DNA of 17,081 nt, from positions 1 through 17,081 of the forward strand of contig CAKRKO010000056.1 in the NCBI GenBank assembly GCA_934358495.1. The letters run 5' to 3'. The translations under genes were made by a program, and so were the position numbers. Below, in pieces: positions 6,290 to 15,590 of the stretch (position 1 is its first letter; each line of letters begins with the position of its first letter). Under the pieces are notes generated by a model that was not told the origin of the DNA, ran no database searches, and saw only the letters and a list, made by a program, of their open reading frames with translations. Source of the stretch: an uncultured Eubacterium sp. Its GTDB lineage: Bacteria > Bacillota > Clostridia > Lachnospirales > Lachnospiraceae.

Positions 6290-8851
6290 TTAACTAATTA
6301 GGTCGCAAGTATACACACCTTTTGTGTAGATATCACTCGGACTGACTTTGAATTTAAATCCGTTTTCCAAAATTCTTGGGTCTTCCTGTGGGATATCCCA
6401 GAAATCTTCATCGTCTTTTCCCTGGTATCTCCATTGCAGATATGCATTTTCTCCAAATACAGACTTCATGGTCTGGCTGTCTGTGATCCGCTGCGTGCCT
6501 CTGATTATCGTTATCGATAAATATGTAGAAACATTTGTATTTTTGAATACATTTCCTTTTGAAGATGAGATATATAGTGAGGTTGTCACTTCTTCCGCAA
6601 TCTGATCCATGCGGTTGTTGATGTCTGAGATTGCGTCGTCTACACTCGTCCCGGACTTCAGGCTCATGCTATCTGCTGATATCGCCAGCTTCCATGTACC
6701 ATCCGTATCCTGAAAATACTTGAGATAGTTACTTGCATCGCCAAAAGCAACCTGTCCGTCTTTTCCAAGATAGAATCCTCTGGTGGTATTATTGACCGAT
6801 GATTTCACTCCGGAGTAAACGGAACTGTCTGCAATGTTCACTCCGCCGATGGTTGCTCCAAAAGCTACCAGATCCTTTACGCTGATCTTCTCTGCTACGA
6901 TTGACTTCTTGATAAGAACAGAACCGTCTAATCCATTTTGATACTTCTCGTCAGCTTTTACCGTGGTTTCTCCAAGTGCATTGATGTTCAGCTTATAATA
7001 CAGACCATCTTCGCCTTTGACTACCAATTTGTCAGCTGTTATCGTTTCGCCCTCGATTAAGTTTCCTTTTATGGTAACGCCAACCAACTCTCCGGTAATC
7101 GTCTGATCTCCAACCGTAACATCCTTGATCAGACCGGATTGTGCATAGAAATACTCCATGGCAGCCTTGCCGATGTTTGTGAAATCGATATTTGCATAGC
7201 GAAAATCTGCATCTTCAGCGCTCAATTTGTTGGCTTTCAAATCTATAATATCTGCAGTCTGCGCTTTTAACGTTTCTGTGGTGGTATCTTTGAATGATGC
7301 ATAATCGCCGCTGAGGTTGGTGATTTTTGCATCGGTGGCTTTCAGACTCTCAATGGTTGCATAGGTCAGATTGGCATCTTCTGCACTGAGTTTTTCTGCA
7401 TCCAGCTTCTTAATGCTTGCGTCCTGTACAGTCAATTTTCCGTCAATCTCTGCATTTTTGGCTACTAAGCTGTTGATGGATGCTTCATTGGCCGTCAGTT
7501 TGCTGTTGATGGTGGCGTTATTGGTTTCAAGCGTAGCAATTCGTGCAACCTGTGCTTCAAGTTCTTCGGTACTTACTTTGCCGGCTACTACATTCTCCAG
7601 ATTCGACACTTTATTTGTTACATTGGTAACATTTTTATTTGTCTCTTCCAGATTATCTTTTGTAGCATATTTATTATCTGCAGCTCCAACTGCAGCCTCA
7701 AGCATATATACTCTTTCCAGAATCTCCGGATCTAACTCCGACTGCAACTCTCTGACATTTCCAACTGTGCTCTTGTTGTTGGATGGATCTGTAAAGCTGA
7801 TGGACTGTTCCACAACCCTGACACTCAAATACAATTCTGGATTGTATTCTTCATCACAAACCACTACCGTATCGCCAATTCCAAGATCAAAATAACCTTT
7901 GACATCATAGCTTACCTGTGGAACACAATCTTTTTTTAACTGTGCCAGTGCCTGACCATATAGCATATTTACATTTTCTGTTTCATAGCTCCAATTCCTC
8001 AAAATGTAGCCATCATTACGTTTTCCCATGATATTGGACGGGAAGCGATCACGGGCTTGCACGGCACGTATAATCCCATCATGATCAAGCAGTACATATT
8101 CCTGCTCACCATTTTCATCAACTTCAATTTTGGACATTCCTACCAATGTGAGTCCGTCTTTTCCAATCGGCTTGATGGATGTATACAGTTCTGTCACATC
8201 TGATGTTTTTGTGATACCTTCCACCTCGACACCATACCGTAAAATCTTATCTACACGGTTTGCACCGATTCCCTGATACTGTTCAGAATGTTCTCTATAA
8301 ACGTTCAAAATCAGAGAATTTAGAGAATAATCCATATTTAATTGCGGTAATATCTCAATCTCTGCGCTAAATACATTGGCCAATGAAAAAAGACGTGCCA
8401 AGATTGTGTTCGTTCCCGTCCACTCATGTTTAATAGATTTATCCGATACCTCATTAATGCCAAGCGTCAATGTTTTTTCATAATCAAACGCATCTATATA
8501 TTCTGCAAATGTCATTGCCTTTGCCGCCGTATATTCACTGGAATATTCATTAAGGAGTTCAAATATTAATGCAAATGCTTCTACCTCAACCACATCTTCA
8601 TCCCGCACACTGCTTACAATATTGAAATAATAATCCCGCATCTTATAACGGAAGGATATTTTATTGCCAACGATCAGATAGATAGAATCTTCATGTGTTG
8701 CATCTGCTTTAAATGAAAATGTATTCGTCGATCCGCTAAGATATCTATGCAATTCATCATCCCAGTAATGCAGACCATCCACTGCCTCATTATCCATAAA
8801 GGCGCAGACCTTATCCATATTACTTAAGATTGCAATTCTTACATTCTCCAT
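6290..8851 (-). CDS. Tail-tip / tail-associated protein (prophage endopeptidase tail family, Tal-like)
   Basis: This 853-residue protein lies directly after the distal tail gene, the standard place of Tal. Residues 1 to about 370 resemble the gp27-like hub of siphovirus Tal proteins ('YLIVGNKISFRYKMRDYYF', then 'YDVKGYFDLGIGDTVVVCDE'). About 375-560 is a long coiled coil with repeating Asn/Lys/Leu heptads and three 'KLSAED' or 'ATKDN'-type units. About 570-750 is a beta-rich stalk ('GELVGVTIKGNLIEGETITA', 'GFYLGKDGQVAFG'). The last 95 residues are Ig-like, matching the end of the following baseplate protein. It would form the central tip spike that opens a path for DNA. No peptidase or glycosidase active site could be recognised. 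ATG 8851 directly follows the previous stop codon. Confidence 0.82.
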   Translation of the reverse strand: MENVRIAILSNMDKVCAFMDNEAVDGLHYWDDELHRYLSGSTNTFSFKADATHEDSIYLIVGNKISFRYKMRDYYFNIVSSVRDEDVVEVEAFALIFELLNEYSSEYTAAKAMTFAEYIDAFDYEKTLTLGINEVSDKSIKHEWTGTNTILARLFSLANVFSAEIEILPQLNMDYSLNSLILNVYREHSEQYQGIGANRVDKILRYGVEVEGITKTSDVTELYTSIKPIGKDGLTLVGMSKIEVDENGEQEYVLLDHDGIIRAVQARDRFPSNIMGKRNDGYILRNWSYETENVNMLYGQALAQLKKDCVPQVSYDVKGYFDLGIGDTVVVCDEEYNPELYLSVRVVEQSISFTDPSNNKSTVGNVRELQSELDPEILERVYMLEAAVGAADNKYATKDNLEETNKNVTNVTNKVSNLENVVAGKVSTEELEAQVARIATLETNNATINSKLTANEASINSLVAKNAEIDGKLTVQDASIKKLDAEKLSAEDANLTYATIESLKATDAKITNLSGDYASFKDTTTETLKAQTADIIDLKANKLSAEDADFRYANIDFTNIGKAAMEYFYAQSGLIKDVTVGDQTITGELVGVTIKGNLIEGETITADKLVVKGEDGLYYKLNINALGETTVKADEKYQNGLDGSVLIKKSIVAEKISVKDLVAFGATIGGVNIADSSVYSGVKSSVNNTTRGFYLGKDGQVAFGDASNYLKYFQDTDGTWKLAISADSMSLKSGTSVDDAISDINNRMDQIAEEVTTSLYISSSKGNVFKNTNVSTYLSITIIRGTQRITDSQTMKSVFGENAYLQWRYQGKDDEDFWDIPQEDPRILENGFKFKVSPSDIYTKGVYTCDLIS

Positions 8852-10423
8852 TTATAAGTACGCCTCCCTAATCTTTGCTGTAATCGTCGGTGCTGGATTC
8901 GAAAAATTAGAATAATAAAACTCCACCTTGGTTTCCCCTGGCGGAGCTTTAAAATACTTTGAACCAACTGTCTCATCATTTAAACTTGGAATACCATTCA
9001 CATACATCTTTGCGGCGGGACCATTCACCGTCAGGACATCCCCTGCCTGATAACGGTTCGGCAAATCCTGCAGATAGGTAACACTATCGCTTCGGAAAGA
9101 TAAATTAATAAACCCGGCATAATGTATCCTGTGTTCTGTCGTAATCTTATTATCTGGTGGATATCCCAACCATACGGTGATGGAAGCAGCTTTCTTACCA
9201 GCCAGTTCTGGCATACGGTATTGGTATTTCTGTCCGGCAAAATAAAATTCGAACAACTCACCCATCTTTTGAATATACATATAGCCGCCGCCTTTATTTT
9301 TGTTATATATATCTGCCTGTCCGTTCCAGTCCCCCGGTTTAAACTGAATATTACTCTTCACACTGTTTCCGGCAATCAACTGTAAATTTGTGACCATATT
9401 TCCACCAGCACTACGATATATATTTATTGAGGCAAGAAGATTTCCATCTGTATCTCCAATATTAAACTGCATACTTCCAACCTCAGATGCATACTGGAGC
9501 TGCCACATGATTTTTGCCATTGCTACAAAACTTGTGCTTCCTTTTTTTCCATCGCTCTTCGCAGGTAATGTAATCTGTCCACATGGTCCATGCCAGACGT
9601 TCCCACTTCCTGATGAATTTACCAGCATTGGGAAGAACAGTGATCCATTACCATCATGATAATCCTGATAGGTAAATGATCCTGATTTCAAAAATGCAGA
9701 ATTTGTTAAGATTCCCTCATCTTTGGTAATATTTTTTATAATCTGATTTCCTCCATTCAGATTTAAAAGATTTTCTGACTTCTCCTTTTCTTCCTGATCA
9801 AGCTCTCCTGGATTTCCATACTGAAGTGCACCATATGGACTCACTATTCCGATATACCCATTTTCATGGTTGTGTTTGATCTCGTAACTGATTGCCACTG
9901 GTAACGCTCCATCATTGACTATAGTTGTCTCTAAAGCACCTGTGGATGTATTCTTTGTTGTAGAAAATACTTTCTCTGTCAATGAATATTTGAACGGATC
10001 TGCACAATAAAAATCAATCTCCCCCGTCACACAATTACTTCCTGCTGCTACGGATGTATTTCCAACTTTTGTCCCGATAAAATATTTATCCGGTTCATCC
10101 GCAAAAATAAGTTGTGCCTGTTCCACATTCAGTATCTTGTTCAGCTGATTGTATGCTTCTCTGAACTTTTCTGCTGATGATGTACAGAGCTGGTATCCAA
10201 CCGTAATTGTTCTTGGCGGATACCGTTTTCCCCGATAATCTGCACCATCCTTATATCCGATTGTCTGAGTCTCAATCTCGCACTCAAGAAGTTCTCGTCC
10301 ACTTGTGTATAAGGTCAAATACCCGGGGATTAAATTTTCAATATATTCACCATTTATTTCCAATGATTCTGTGGCTAAGTTGTTACCAGTCACAGTCTCA
10401 TTTGTATCTATAAATTCATACAT
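8852..10423 (-). CDS. Distal tail protein (Dit), enlarged with an inserted domain
   Basis: This 523-residue protein begins with a typical Dit N-terminal belt domain (about 1-145), including 'RYPPRTITVGYQLC' and 'LIFADEPDKYFIG', and ends with the C-terminal beta-sandwich ('QAGDVLTVNGPAAKMYVNG', 'YFKAPPGETKVEFYYSN', about 455-523). Plain Dits are about 250-300 residues; here roughly residues 220-445 form an inserted beta-rich domain (opening 'NLLNLNGGNQ', with 'GNVWHGPCGQITLP' and 'ITVWLGYPP') of the kind seen in 'evolved' Dits, which often carry carbohydrate-binding modules. Dit forms the hexameric hub joining tail tube and tip. Its ATG overlaps the tape-measure stop by one base (TAATG), and its stop abuts the Tal start. 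Confidence 0.85.
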   Translation of the reverse strand: MYEFIDTNETVTGNNLATESLEINGEYIENLIPGYLTLYTSGRELLECEIETQTIGYKDGADYRGKRYPPRTITVGYQLCTSSAEKFREAYNQLNKILNVEQAQLIFADEPDKYFIGTKVGNTSVAAGSNCVTGEIDFYCADPFKYSLTEKVFSTTKNTSTGALETTIVNDGALPVAISYEIKHNHENGYIGIVSPYGALQYGNPGELDQEEKEKSENLLNLNGGNQIIKNITKDEGILTNSAFLKSGSFTYQDYHDGNGSLFFPMLVNSSGSGNVWHGPCGQITLPAKSDGKKGSTSFVAMAKIMWQLQYASEVGSMQFNIGDTDGNLLASINIYRSAGGNMVTNLQLIAGNSVKSNIQFKPGDWNGQADIYNKNKGGGYMYIQKMGELFEFYFAGQKYQYRMPELAGKKAASITVWLGYPPDNKITTEHRIHYAGFINLSFRSDSVTYLQDLPNRYQAGDVLTVNGPAAKMYVNGIPSLNDETVGSKYFKAPPGETKVEFYYSNFSNPAPTITAKIREAYL

Positions 10424-13400
10424 TATCGATACCCCCGCATATATTTATTCAGCTTATTACGTTTCTCAAGTTCTTCTTGCGTATAAGTAGCTGTTGCCTT
10501 TGCTGCTTCTTTTCCGTCAATTACAACCGGAATTTCAAAATAGTATCTCGCATTGATATCTCCGGCATAAGAATAGGATGTATCTACCTGAAATGCATTG
10601 GCAGATGCCGCCATCCGGTTGATATAACCGGTCGGAATTGCTTCTTGTGCCACACGTTTGGCTGCTTCACGTACTTCCCGGATCTTATTCATCATACCAA
10701 CAGCCATACCCTCTGTAGTGAATTCTCCACTTTCTTCCGTTACTCTTGATGGAGAATGGATTTTCAGAGCATTATTGATTGTCTGTGATACCGTGTTGGC
10801 CAGTCGATTAGCTGCCGCAATTGTCTTTCCTGAACCACTGTTAATTCCGTTTGCCAGGCCAACGGCCGCATAGTAACCACTGCTTCGGAATTTGCTTTCC
10901 ATACCATTTACTGTCCGCTCCATTGCATTTACATTGCTGACAACCTGTGCTTTTGCAGAAGTCATTCCTCGCGTCACAGCTGTAGAAAAAGTTGTGCTTC
11001 CCTGATTTGCGGTTGACTGCATGTGATTGAAACCTGTCTTTGTGGTATTTTCCATCGCATTCATGCCTGTCTGCATAATGGTCTTATTCTTCTGCATACC
11101 TGCAGACGTAGCAGCGTTTACTTTCTGGAATGCTACTGCATAAATCTGTGGTAATGTCGATACAGAACGTTTTGCGGCATCTGTAGATGATTTGCCAAAA
11201 TTGCTCATGATCTTAGTCATGGCAGAATTCAATGTGCTTTGCTTAGATTCAATGCCCTTAACCAGACCTTCCACTGTATACTGTCCAACCTGCATAAACA
11301 ATCTGGATGGGGAATGGATCTGTAGAGCATCAGTCGTTCCCTGGTACAGACTAATACCAAGGTTTCCACCAGCTATAGCCGGCTTCGGACTATTTGACAC
11401 CTCATCTGTCACTGCATCAACCACATTTGTTCCAACATCACTAAACATGGTAAAATCAGCTTCATCCAATGCCTGTGCCATAGTCCCAAGCACACCAGAC
11501 TCTCCTTTGATGTAATCCCGTAATGTCGCCTTATCCGCATCTGATAACTGCATGGAATCCACAAAAGTATGACTGATGGAATCATATGCCTGTTCCCACT
11601 GTTCCTGTGCTGCCAGAACTTCATCCACACCGCTGTTCATCATGTCACGCAATAACGGTAATGCCTCCGGACCGGTAGCACCGATTGCATTCAGATAACT
11701 TTCACTGACTCCGGCATTGATGGCCTGTGAATACAGATCAGCAAACTCCTGTGTTTTCTGAATGGTATCTGCCTGATTCTTTTGTACACTGGACCATGTT
11801 GTCTCATTATCTTCCTCAATTTTGTCATTTAAGGAACCGAGACTGTCCGTCATTGTCTGATAAGCATCTGTGATACGGTCTACGGTATCCTGCTGTACTT
11901 CTGAAAGACTCTCCAGACTGATTTTCTGCTGCTGTGTATTCTCTGACATAGCCTGTGATGCCGCTGCCTGTGTCTGTGCAACGATTTCGCTGTACTGCTG
12001 TTCCTCAGATTCCAACTGCTGCAGTTTTTCTTTCAGTTCCGTCTGTTTATCTCCCATCTCTGTCATGGTTTTATAATACTGGCGGTAAGATGTTCCATCT
12101 GAAATTGCTTCTTTATATTTCTGCTCTGCATCCGTTCTTGCTTTGGTCGCTTCTTCCAGATCTGCTTCCACTTGTGACTGATCCTTCAGAACATTGGTCA
12201 GATTTTCCTGTGCTACAGACGCTTCATCCAACCGGGCATAAGCATCCGCTTTTTCCTGCAGCGCTTCACTTGTCAAATTTAGCTGATCTTTTTCTTCACT
12301 ATAGGAAAGATTCAGATCATCCATAGAACCATTTAATGTTTCTACCAGTCCCTGCAGTTTTGCTTTATCTTCTGCAGTTTTGCGCTCTTTTTTGGAAAGT
12401 TCCACAATCTGGTCAATCAGTTTTTTATTTGCAGATGTGGTCGCTTTGATATCCTCCAGTTCCGCTTTTCGGCTGTCTTTATTGGAATCAATCGCTTCGG
12501 TATGTTCATCGATAGCATCTACTAGCTCTTCCCGGCGCTTCTTTTCATCCTGCATTTTCTTATTCAGCTTGCTGATGATTTTTACAAGAGCAACAATGCC
12601 AGCCACACATACTGCAATGGCTGCAACAACTGCTCCAATTGGATTCGCTTCCATAGCAGCATTCCAGATTAATTGTGCTGCCGTGGCCAAACTGATTTCA
12701 CCAGAAAGCACACCCACTGCTGCTGTTTTTACAGCAATCGCCACATTGCTTACTTCTGCCGCTCTGGCACCAGCTGTCTCAGCTGCTGTATTCGCTTCCT
12801 GTGCAATCGTCTCTGCATTGACAGACATAGCTGCCGCTTTATTTGCCTGCGCCTGGTATTGTGCCGCAATAGCCGCTTTTCTTTCTGCGTCTTCACTTAC
12901 CTTAGTTGCTGCCGCATTCGTAGATTCCGCTATTGACTTTAATTTTGCAGCTTCTGTACTGAGTTCCGTTGAAGTTGAAGAAGCCGCACTAGCTTTCGCC
13001 TGCGCTATATCTGCTTTTTCCTGTGCCTTAGCTGCTTTTGTCGCAAGTGTCTTAGCTGCTGTCTGTGCTTCCTCTGCCTTTTTCTGTGCAACACTGGCTT
13101 TGGTGCTTAATTCATGTGCACGTGTAGCCGCAATTGTGGCTGCTTCCTGTGATTTCACAGCTGCTGTCTGGAGATCCATAACACTCCGCATTGCCTGCAG
13201 TCGTTCTTTTCCCTCTTTCCAGACGGTATTTAATCGCTTAACCTTGTCATCAATAGCGATTGCCGCTTTGTATGCCACAAAACCGCCCGTTGCCGTTCCA
13301 AGTACAGGAATCAGTGTATCCAGATTGTTGGTCACCAGCTTTACTCCAGGAGCCGCAATCTTCACGAACTTGCCAACCGCTTCACTTGCCACGGTAAATG

Positions 13401-14265
13401 CAGTATTCACACCAGTCTTTGTGGTCTCCAACTGTTGCTGGAAATTCGGCAGACCAGCTTCGGTCAAACTGTTGTCTGCGGAACGGATCACTTTCTCCAT
13501 TCCACGAACCACTGCTGTATTCAGATTCTGGAAAGATGTTCCAATACCGGCACTGGCTGTCCTCGCACGTTCTGCAAAGCCATTTACACCGCTGTCCAAT
13601 TCAATCAGCTTATTATTGAACTGGGTAAATGTAATTTGTCCACTCTGTAATGCTGCATACAGATCATTCTGTGCCGATTCACCGGCATATCCAAATGCCT
13701 CTGCCACATCATATAATGCTGGTCCCATCGTCTCCTGCAGAGTTCTCCATGACTGAAGATCAACGGATCCTTTGGAAAGCATCTGCACATACTGTGTCAG
13801 ACCTCGTTCCGCGTCTGCCGTAGCTGCACCAGATGCCAGGAACGCATCATTTAATGCAATGGATGTTTTTGTTGCTCCATCCAGATCTCTGGTCAGAACC
13901 GCAATTCCCTGCGTAGAAGATACGATGCTATCCAATGAAGTCGGCAATCCGTCAATTCCGGTTGATAACTGATCCATGGATTTCTGCGCATCTTCCGCAG
14001 AGAATCCAATCTGCTGCATAACTTTCGGATACTGGTTTAAGGTATCAAATCGTTTAATTGCTCCATCCACGGAAGATTTCACCTTATTCACAGCCATATC
14101 CACCACTTTAAAAGCACCTGCGCCTTTGGCAACATCCATCAAGCTTCTCTTCGACTGTGTTGCTCCGGAATCAATCTGATCCAATGACTTTGCCGCTGCA
14201 TTCATTTTTGTGGTAAATCCCTGGTCTGCTACACTTAAGACCGCCTGTACACTATAGCTTTCCAT
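10423..14265 (-). CDS. Phage tail tape measure protein
   Basis: This 1280-residue protein sets tail length and is injected ahead of DNA. The N-terminal 250 residues match the tape-measure domain ('LDGATKTSIALNDAFLASGA', 'YVQMLSKGSVDLQSWRTLQE'). About 355-510 is an Ala-rich coiled coil made of Ala-Lys-Ala-Gln units. A hydrophobic segment at about 541-567 ('NPIGAVVAAIAVCVAGIVAL') may insert into the membrane. A second coiled coil spans about 570-760. The C-terminal third holds two copies of the 'HSPSR' module (about 980 and 1170), typical of this family. At about 1.5 angstrom per residue the tail would be near 190 nm (inference). ATG 14265 has AAAGGAGG seven bases upstream and lies 14 bp inside the end of the gpG-T frame. 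Confidence 0.95.
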   Translation of the reverse strand: MESYSVQAVLSVADQGFTTKMNAAAKSLDQIDSGATQSKRSLMDVAKGAGAFKVVDMAVNKVKSSVDGAIKRFDTLNQYPKVMQQIGFSAEDAQKSMDQLSTGIDGLPTSLDSIVSSTQGIAVLTRDLDGATKTSIALNDAFLASGAATADAERGLTQYVQMLSKGSVDLQSWRTLQETMGPALYDVAEAFGYAGESAQNDLYAALQSGQITFTQFNNKLIELDSGVNGFAERARTASAGIGTSFQNLNTAVVRGMEKVIRSADNSLTEAGLPNFQQQLETTKTGVNTAFTVASEAVGKFVKIAAPGVKLVTNNLDTLIPVLGTATGGFVAYKAAIAIDDKVKRLNTVWKEGKERLQAMRSVMDLQTAAVKSQEAATIAATRAHELSTKASVAQKKAEEAQTAAKTLATKAAKAQEKADIAQAKASAASSTSTELSTEAAKLKSIAESTNAAATKVSEDAERKAAIAAQYQAQANKAAAMSVNAETIAQEANTAAETAGARAAEVSNVAIAVKTAAVGVLSGEISLATAAQLIWNAAMEANPIGAVVAAIAVCVAGIVALVKIISKLNKKMQDEKKRREELVDAIDEHTEAIDSNKDSRKAELEDIKATTSANKKLIDQIVELSKKERKTAEDKAKLQGLVETLNGSMDDLNLSYSEEKDQLNLTSEALQEKADAYARLDEASVAQENLTNVLKDQSQVEADLEEATKARTDAEQKYKEAISDGTSYRQYYKTMTEMGDKQTELKEKLQQLESEEQQYSEIVAQTQAAASQAMSENTQQQKISLESLSEVQQDTVDRITDAYQTMTDSLGSLNDKIEEDNETTWSSVQKNQADTIQKTQEFADLYSQAINAGVSESYLNAIGATGPEALPLLRDMMNSGVDEVLAAQEQWEQAYDSISHTFVDSMQLSDADKATLRDYIKGESGVLGTMAQALDEADFTMFSDVGTNVVDAVTDEVSNSPKPAIAGGNLGISLYQGTTDALQIHSPSRLFMQVGQYTVEGLVKGIESKQSTLNSAMTKIMSNFGKSSTDAAKRSVSTLPQIYAVAFQKVNAATSAGMQKNKTIMQTGMNAMENTTKTGFNHMQSTANQGSTTFSTAVTRGMTSAKAQVVSNVNAMERTVNGMESKFRSSGYYAAVGLANGINSGSGKTIAAANRLANTVSQTINNALKIHSPSRVTEESGEFTTEGMAVGMMNKIREVREAAKRVAQEAIPTGYINRMAASANAFQVDTSYSYAGDINARYYFEIPVVIDGKEAAKATATYTQEELEKRNKLNKYMRGYR

Positions 14266-14985
14266 CCTTTTTCCTCCTTTCCTTCTGCATTCTTGCCGCC
14301 TGCATCAGACGTTTGCCAATTCCATGGCGCTTTACCGGTTTTCCGGTCATCGCTTCTTCCACTTTTTCATCGTAATCAAAAAACTGGCTAAAATTTTTAT
14401 ACACCGGAACTCTCTTTCTGCCCTGCTTTTTCATGGCCTGCACATCCCAGCTCTGCCATGCCAGTAAATGCAGCATATATTCATGGTCTACCTGCTGTAG
14501 TCTGTGTGCTTTCATTCGCACGCAGTATTCATACATTGTCATGCGATCAATCTCAGTAAAATCATGTATTCCAAGATAGCGCAGACTGTTCAGGACAATA
14601 TTGTCGTAAGTTTCCAGTGAAGATGTTATTTCTTGTTCGCCGCATCCATCAGCTTCTGCATCTGCGCCATCTTCGCCTTCGTTGCGTTGTGCTTTTTTAG
14701 CTCATCAATTACCTCTTCATACAGAGCATCGATGTCGTCCACCTGATCAATGTACGCATCCACTTCTTTCAACGTCGGACGTTTCTTTTCTGCACAGGTT
14801 CCCTCATACAGAAATTCAGCTAATGTTACTGCATCGTTATCCAGAAGCATCGGTACCTTTGTTTCCAGACCGGTTCCAAACTTAACACCAGACTGGCTTG
14901 TTACAAAATATTTTTCATCCAGTTTTCTTACAAATCCAATCCCGAAATGAATCTCATAATCGTTTCCATTGATATTTAAAACCAT
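14252..14985 (-). CDS. Tail assembly chaperone gpG-T fusion made by -1 frameshift
   Basis: The T part is an open -1 frame that continues from the slippery site at 14692-14698 to the TAG at 14252 without any stop, giving about 98 residues of gpG plus 146 of T (about 244 in all). The earliest ATG in that frame (14542) has no nearby ribosome site and leaves out the first 50 codons, so a fusion is preferred over separate initiation. The T part includes 'NIVLNSLRYLGIHDFTEIDR', 'EYMLHLLAWQSW' and a very basic end ('QKERRKKDGKL'). As in phage lambda, gpG-T would hold the tape measure and recruit tail tube subunits; the tape measure gene follows at once, with 14 bp overlap. The frameshift itself is inferred from the sequence. 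Confidence 0.85.
14626..14985 (-). CDS. Tail assembly chaperone gpG-like
   Basis: This 119-residue protein lies between the major tail protein and tape measure genes, the fixed place of gpG chaperones. It opens 'MVLNINGNDYEIHFGIGFVR', a start pattern common to the Firmicute tail chaperones, and ends in a Lys/Met/Gln-rich helix ('KAKMAQMQKLMDAANKK'). An in-frame ATG exists at 15006, but GAGGAGG lies just before the ATG at 14985, and the upstream start would fall in the terminator T tract, so 14985 is used. It coats the tape measure during tail assembly and is not part of the virion. A -1 slippery site near codon 97-98 makes the longer gpG-T form. Confidence 0.85.
   Translation of the reverse strand: MVLNINGNDYEIHFGIGFVRKLDEKYFVTSQSGVKFGTGLETKVPMLLDNDAVTLAEFLYEGTCAEKKRPTLKEVDAYIDQVDDIDALYEEVIDELKKHNATKAKMAQMQKLMDAANKK
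14692..14698 (-). promoter_or_regulatory. -1 programmed frameshift slippery heptamer A AAA AAG
   Basis: In the gpG frame the codons read CTA AAA AAG CAC, giving A_AAA_AAG in register, one of the most efficient bacterial -1 heptamers. After slippage the new frame (GCA CAA CGC AAC...) stays open for 146 codons. No obvious downstream stem-loop or strong internal Shine-Dalgarno was picked out by eye. Confidence 0.88.
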
Positions 14986-15004
14986 GTGATTTTCCTCCTC
15001 ATTC

Positions 15005-15033
15005 AAAAAAAGAGAGCAGCCTATGCCGCTCTC
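15005..15033 (-). terminator. Intrinsic terminator after the major tail protein gene
   Basis: The minus strand has a 9-bp stem (GAGAGCGGC paired with GCTGCTCTC, one G-T pair) with an ATAG loop (15012-15033), followed by seven T (15005-15011). It sits 14 bp after the major tail protein stop and before the gpG ribosome site. It would act as a partial attenuator, since the genes beyond must still be transcribed. Confidence 0.88.
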
Positions 15034-15046
15034 CCTATATCAACTT

Positions 15047-15580
15047 TTACGCTCCGGTTTTCTGAGTATCTGCAAACACATACTCCGCCGCTTCCTGCTG
15101 CTCTGCAGTCACGGTTACATCTCCGCGTTTTCCCGCGCCATTCAGACCAAAGGTCAGTGATAATTCCACAAAATCATCTGCAGGAGATGTCTTCTCAAAA
15201 CTGGTCAGATATCCCTGGAAATACATGCCTTTGAACTTATTAGATCCAGAAGAAGCTTCCGCAAGATTTGCTTCCCATACTTCCATCAGTTCATCATTGT
15301 CCATTGCATCTTCCAGTTCATCGATCAGTTCATCCCCTTTCGCAAGGATGGATGATACGGTGATCTCTGTCTCCGTAGTACCCGGTGTACGGATTGGTCC
15401 ATCCTTTGTCATGGTAGAATCCGCATCTTTACTCTTGGTTCTTCCGTTTTCCGTTGTAAATGCAATCGTTTTTGCATCATTGCTTGCAGCTTTTGATTTG
15501 ATGCGGAACAAGTACACGATTTTTTTACCCTGTACGGCTTCCGCAAATAACTGCAGTCCCTGTAATTCTCTTACTCTCAT
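15047..15580 (-). CDS. Major tail protein (TP901-1 family)
   Basis: This 177-residue tail tube subunit has the TP901-1 type features: a Lys/Thr-rich early part ('NGRTKSKDADSTMTKDGPIR'), then 'TTETEITVSSILAKGDELID', 'LEDAMDNDELMEVWEANLAE', 'YFQGYLTSFEKTSPADDFVE' and 'LSLTFGLNG'. The subunits stack into the hollow tube around the tape measure. An in-frame ATG at 15661 lies within the upstream gene; the start is put at 15580 because AGGAGG lies six bases before it and the protein then begins MRVRELQGLQLFAEAVQGKK. The gene is followed directly by an intrinsic terminator, consistent with high expression relative to the chaperones. Confidence 0.9.
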   Translation of the reverse strand: MRVRELQGLQLFAEAVQGKKIVYLFRIKSKAASNDAKTIAFTTENGRTKSKDADSTMTKDGPIRTPGTTETEITVSSILAKGDELIDELEDAMDNDELMEVWEANLAEASSGSNKFKGMYFQGYLTSFEKTSPADDFVELSLTFGLNGAGKRGDVTVTAEQQEAAEYVFADTQKTGA

Positions 15581-15590
15581 TTTGTTCCTC

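Noticed and set aside
12380..13756. 458-codon open frame on the plus strand
   Set aside because: It lies wholly antisense to the Ala-rich coiled coil of the tape measure; the Ala/Ser/Cys-rich translation is what Ala and Lys codons give when read backwards. There is no ribosome site and it breaks the operon pattern.
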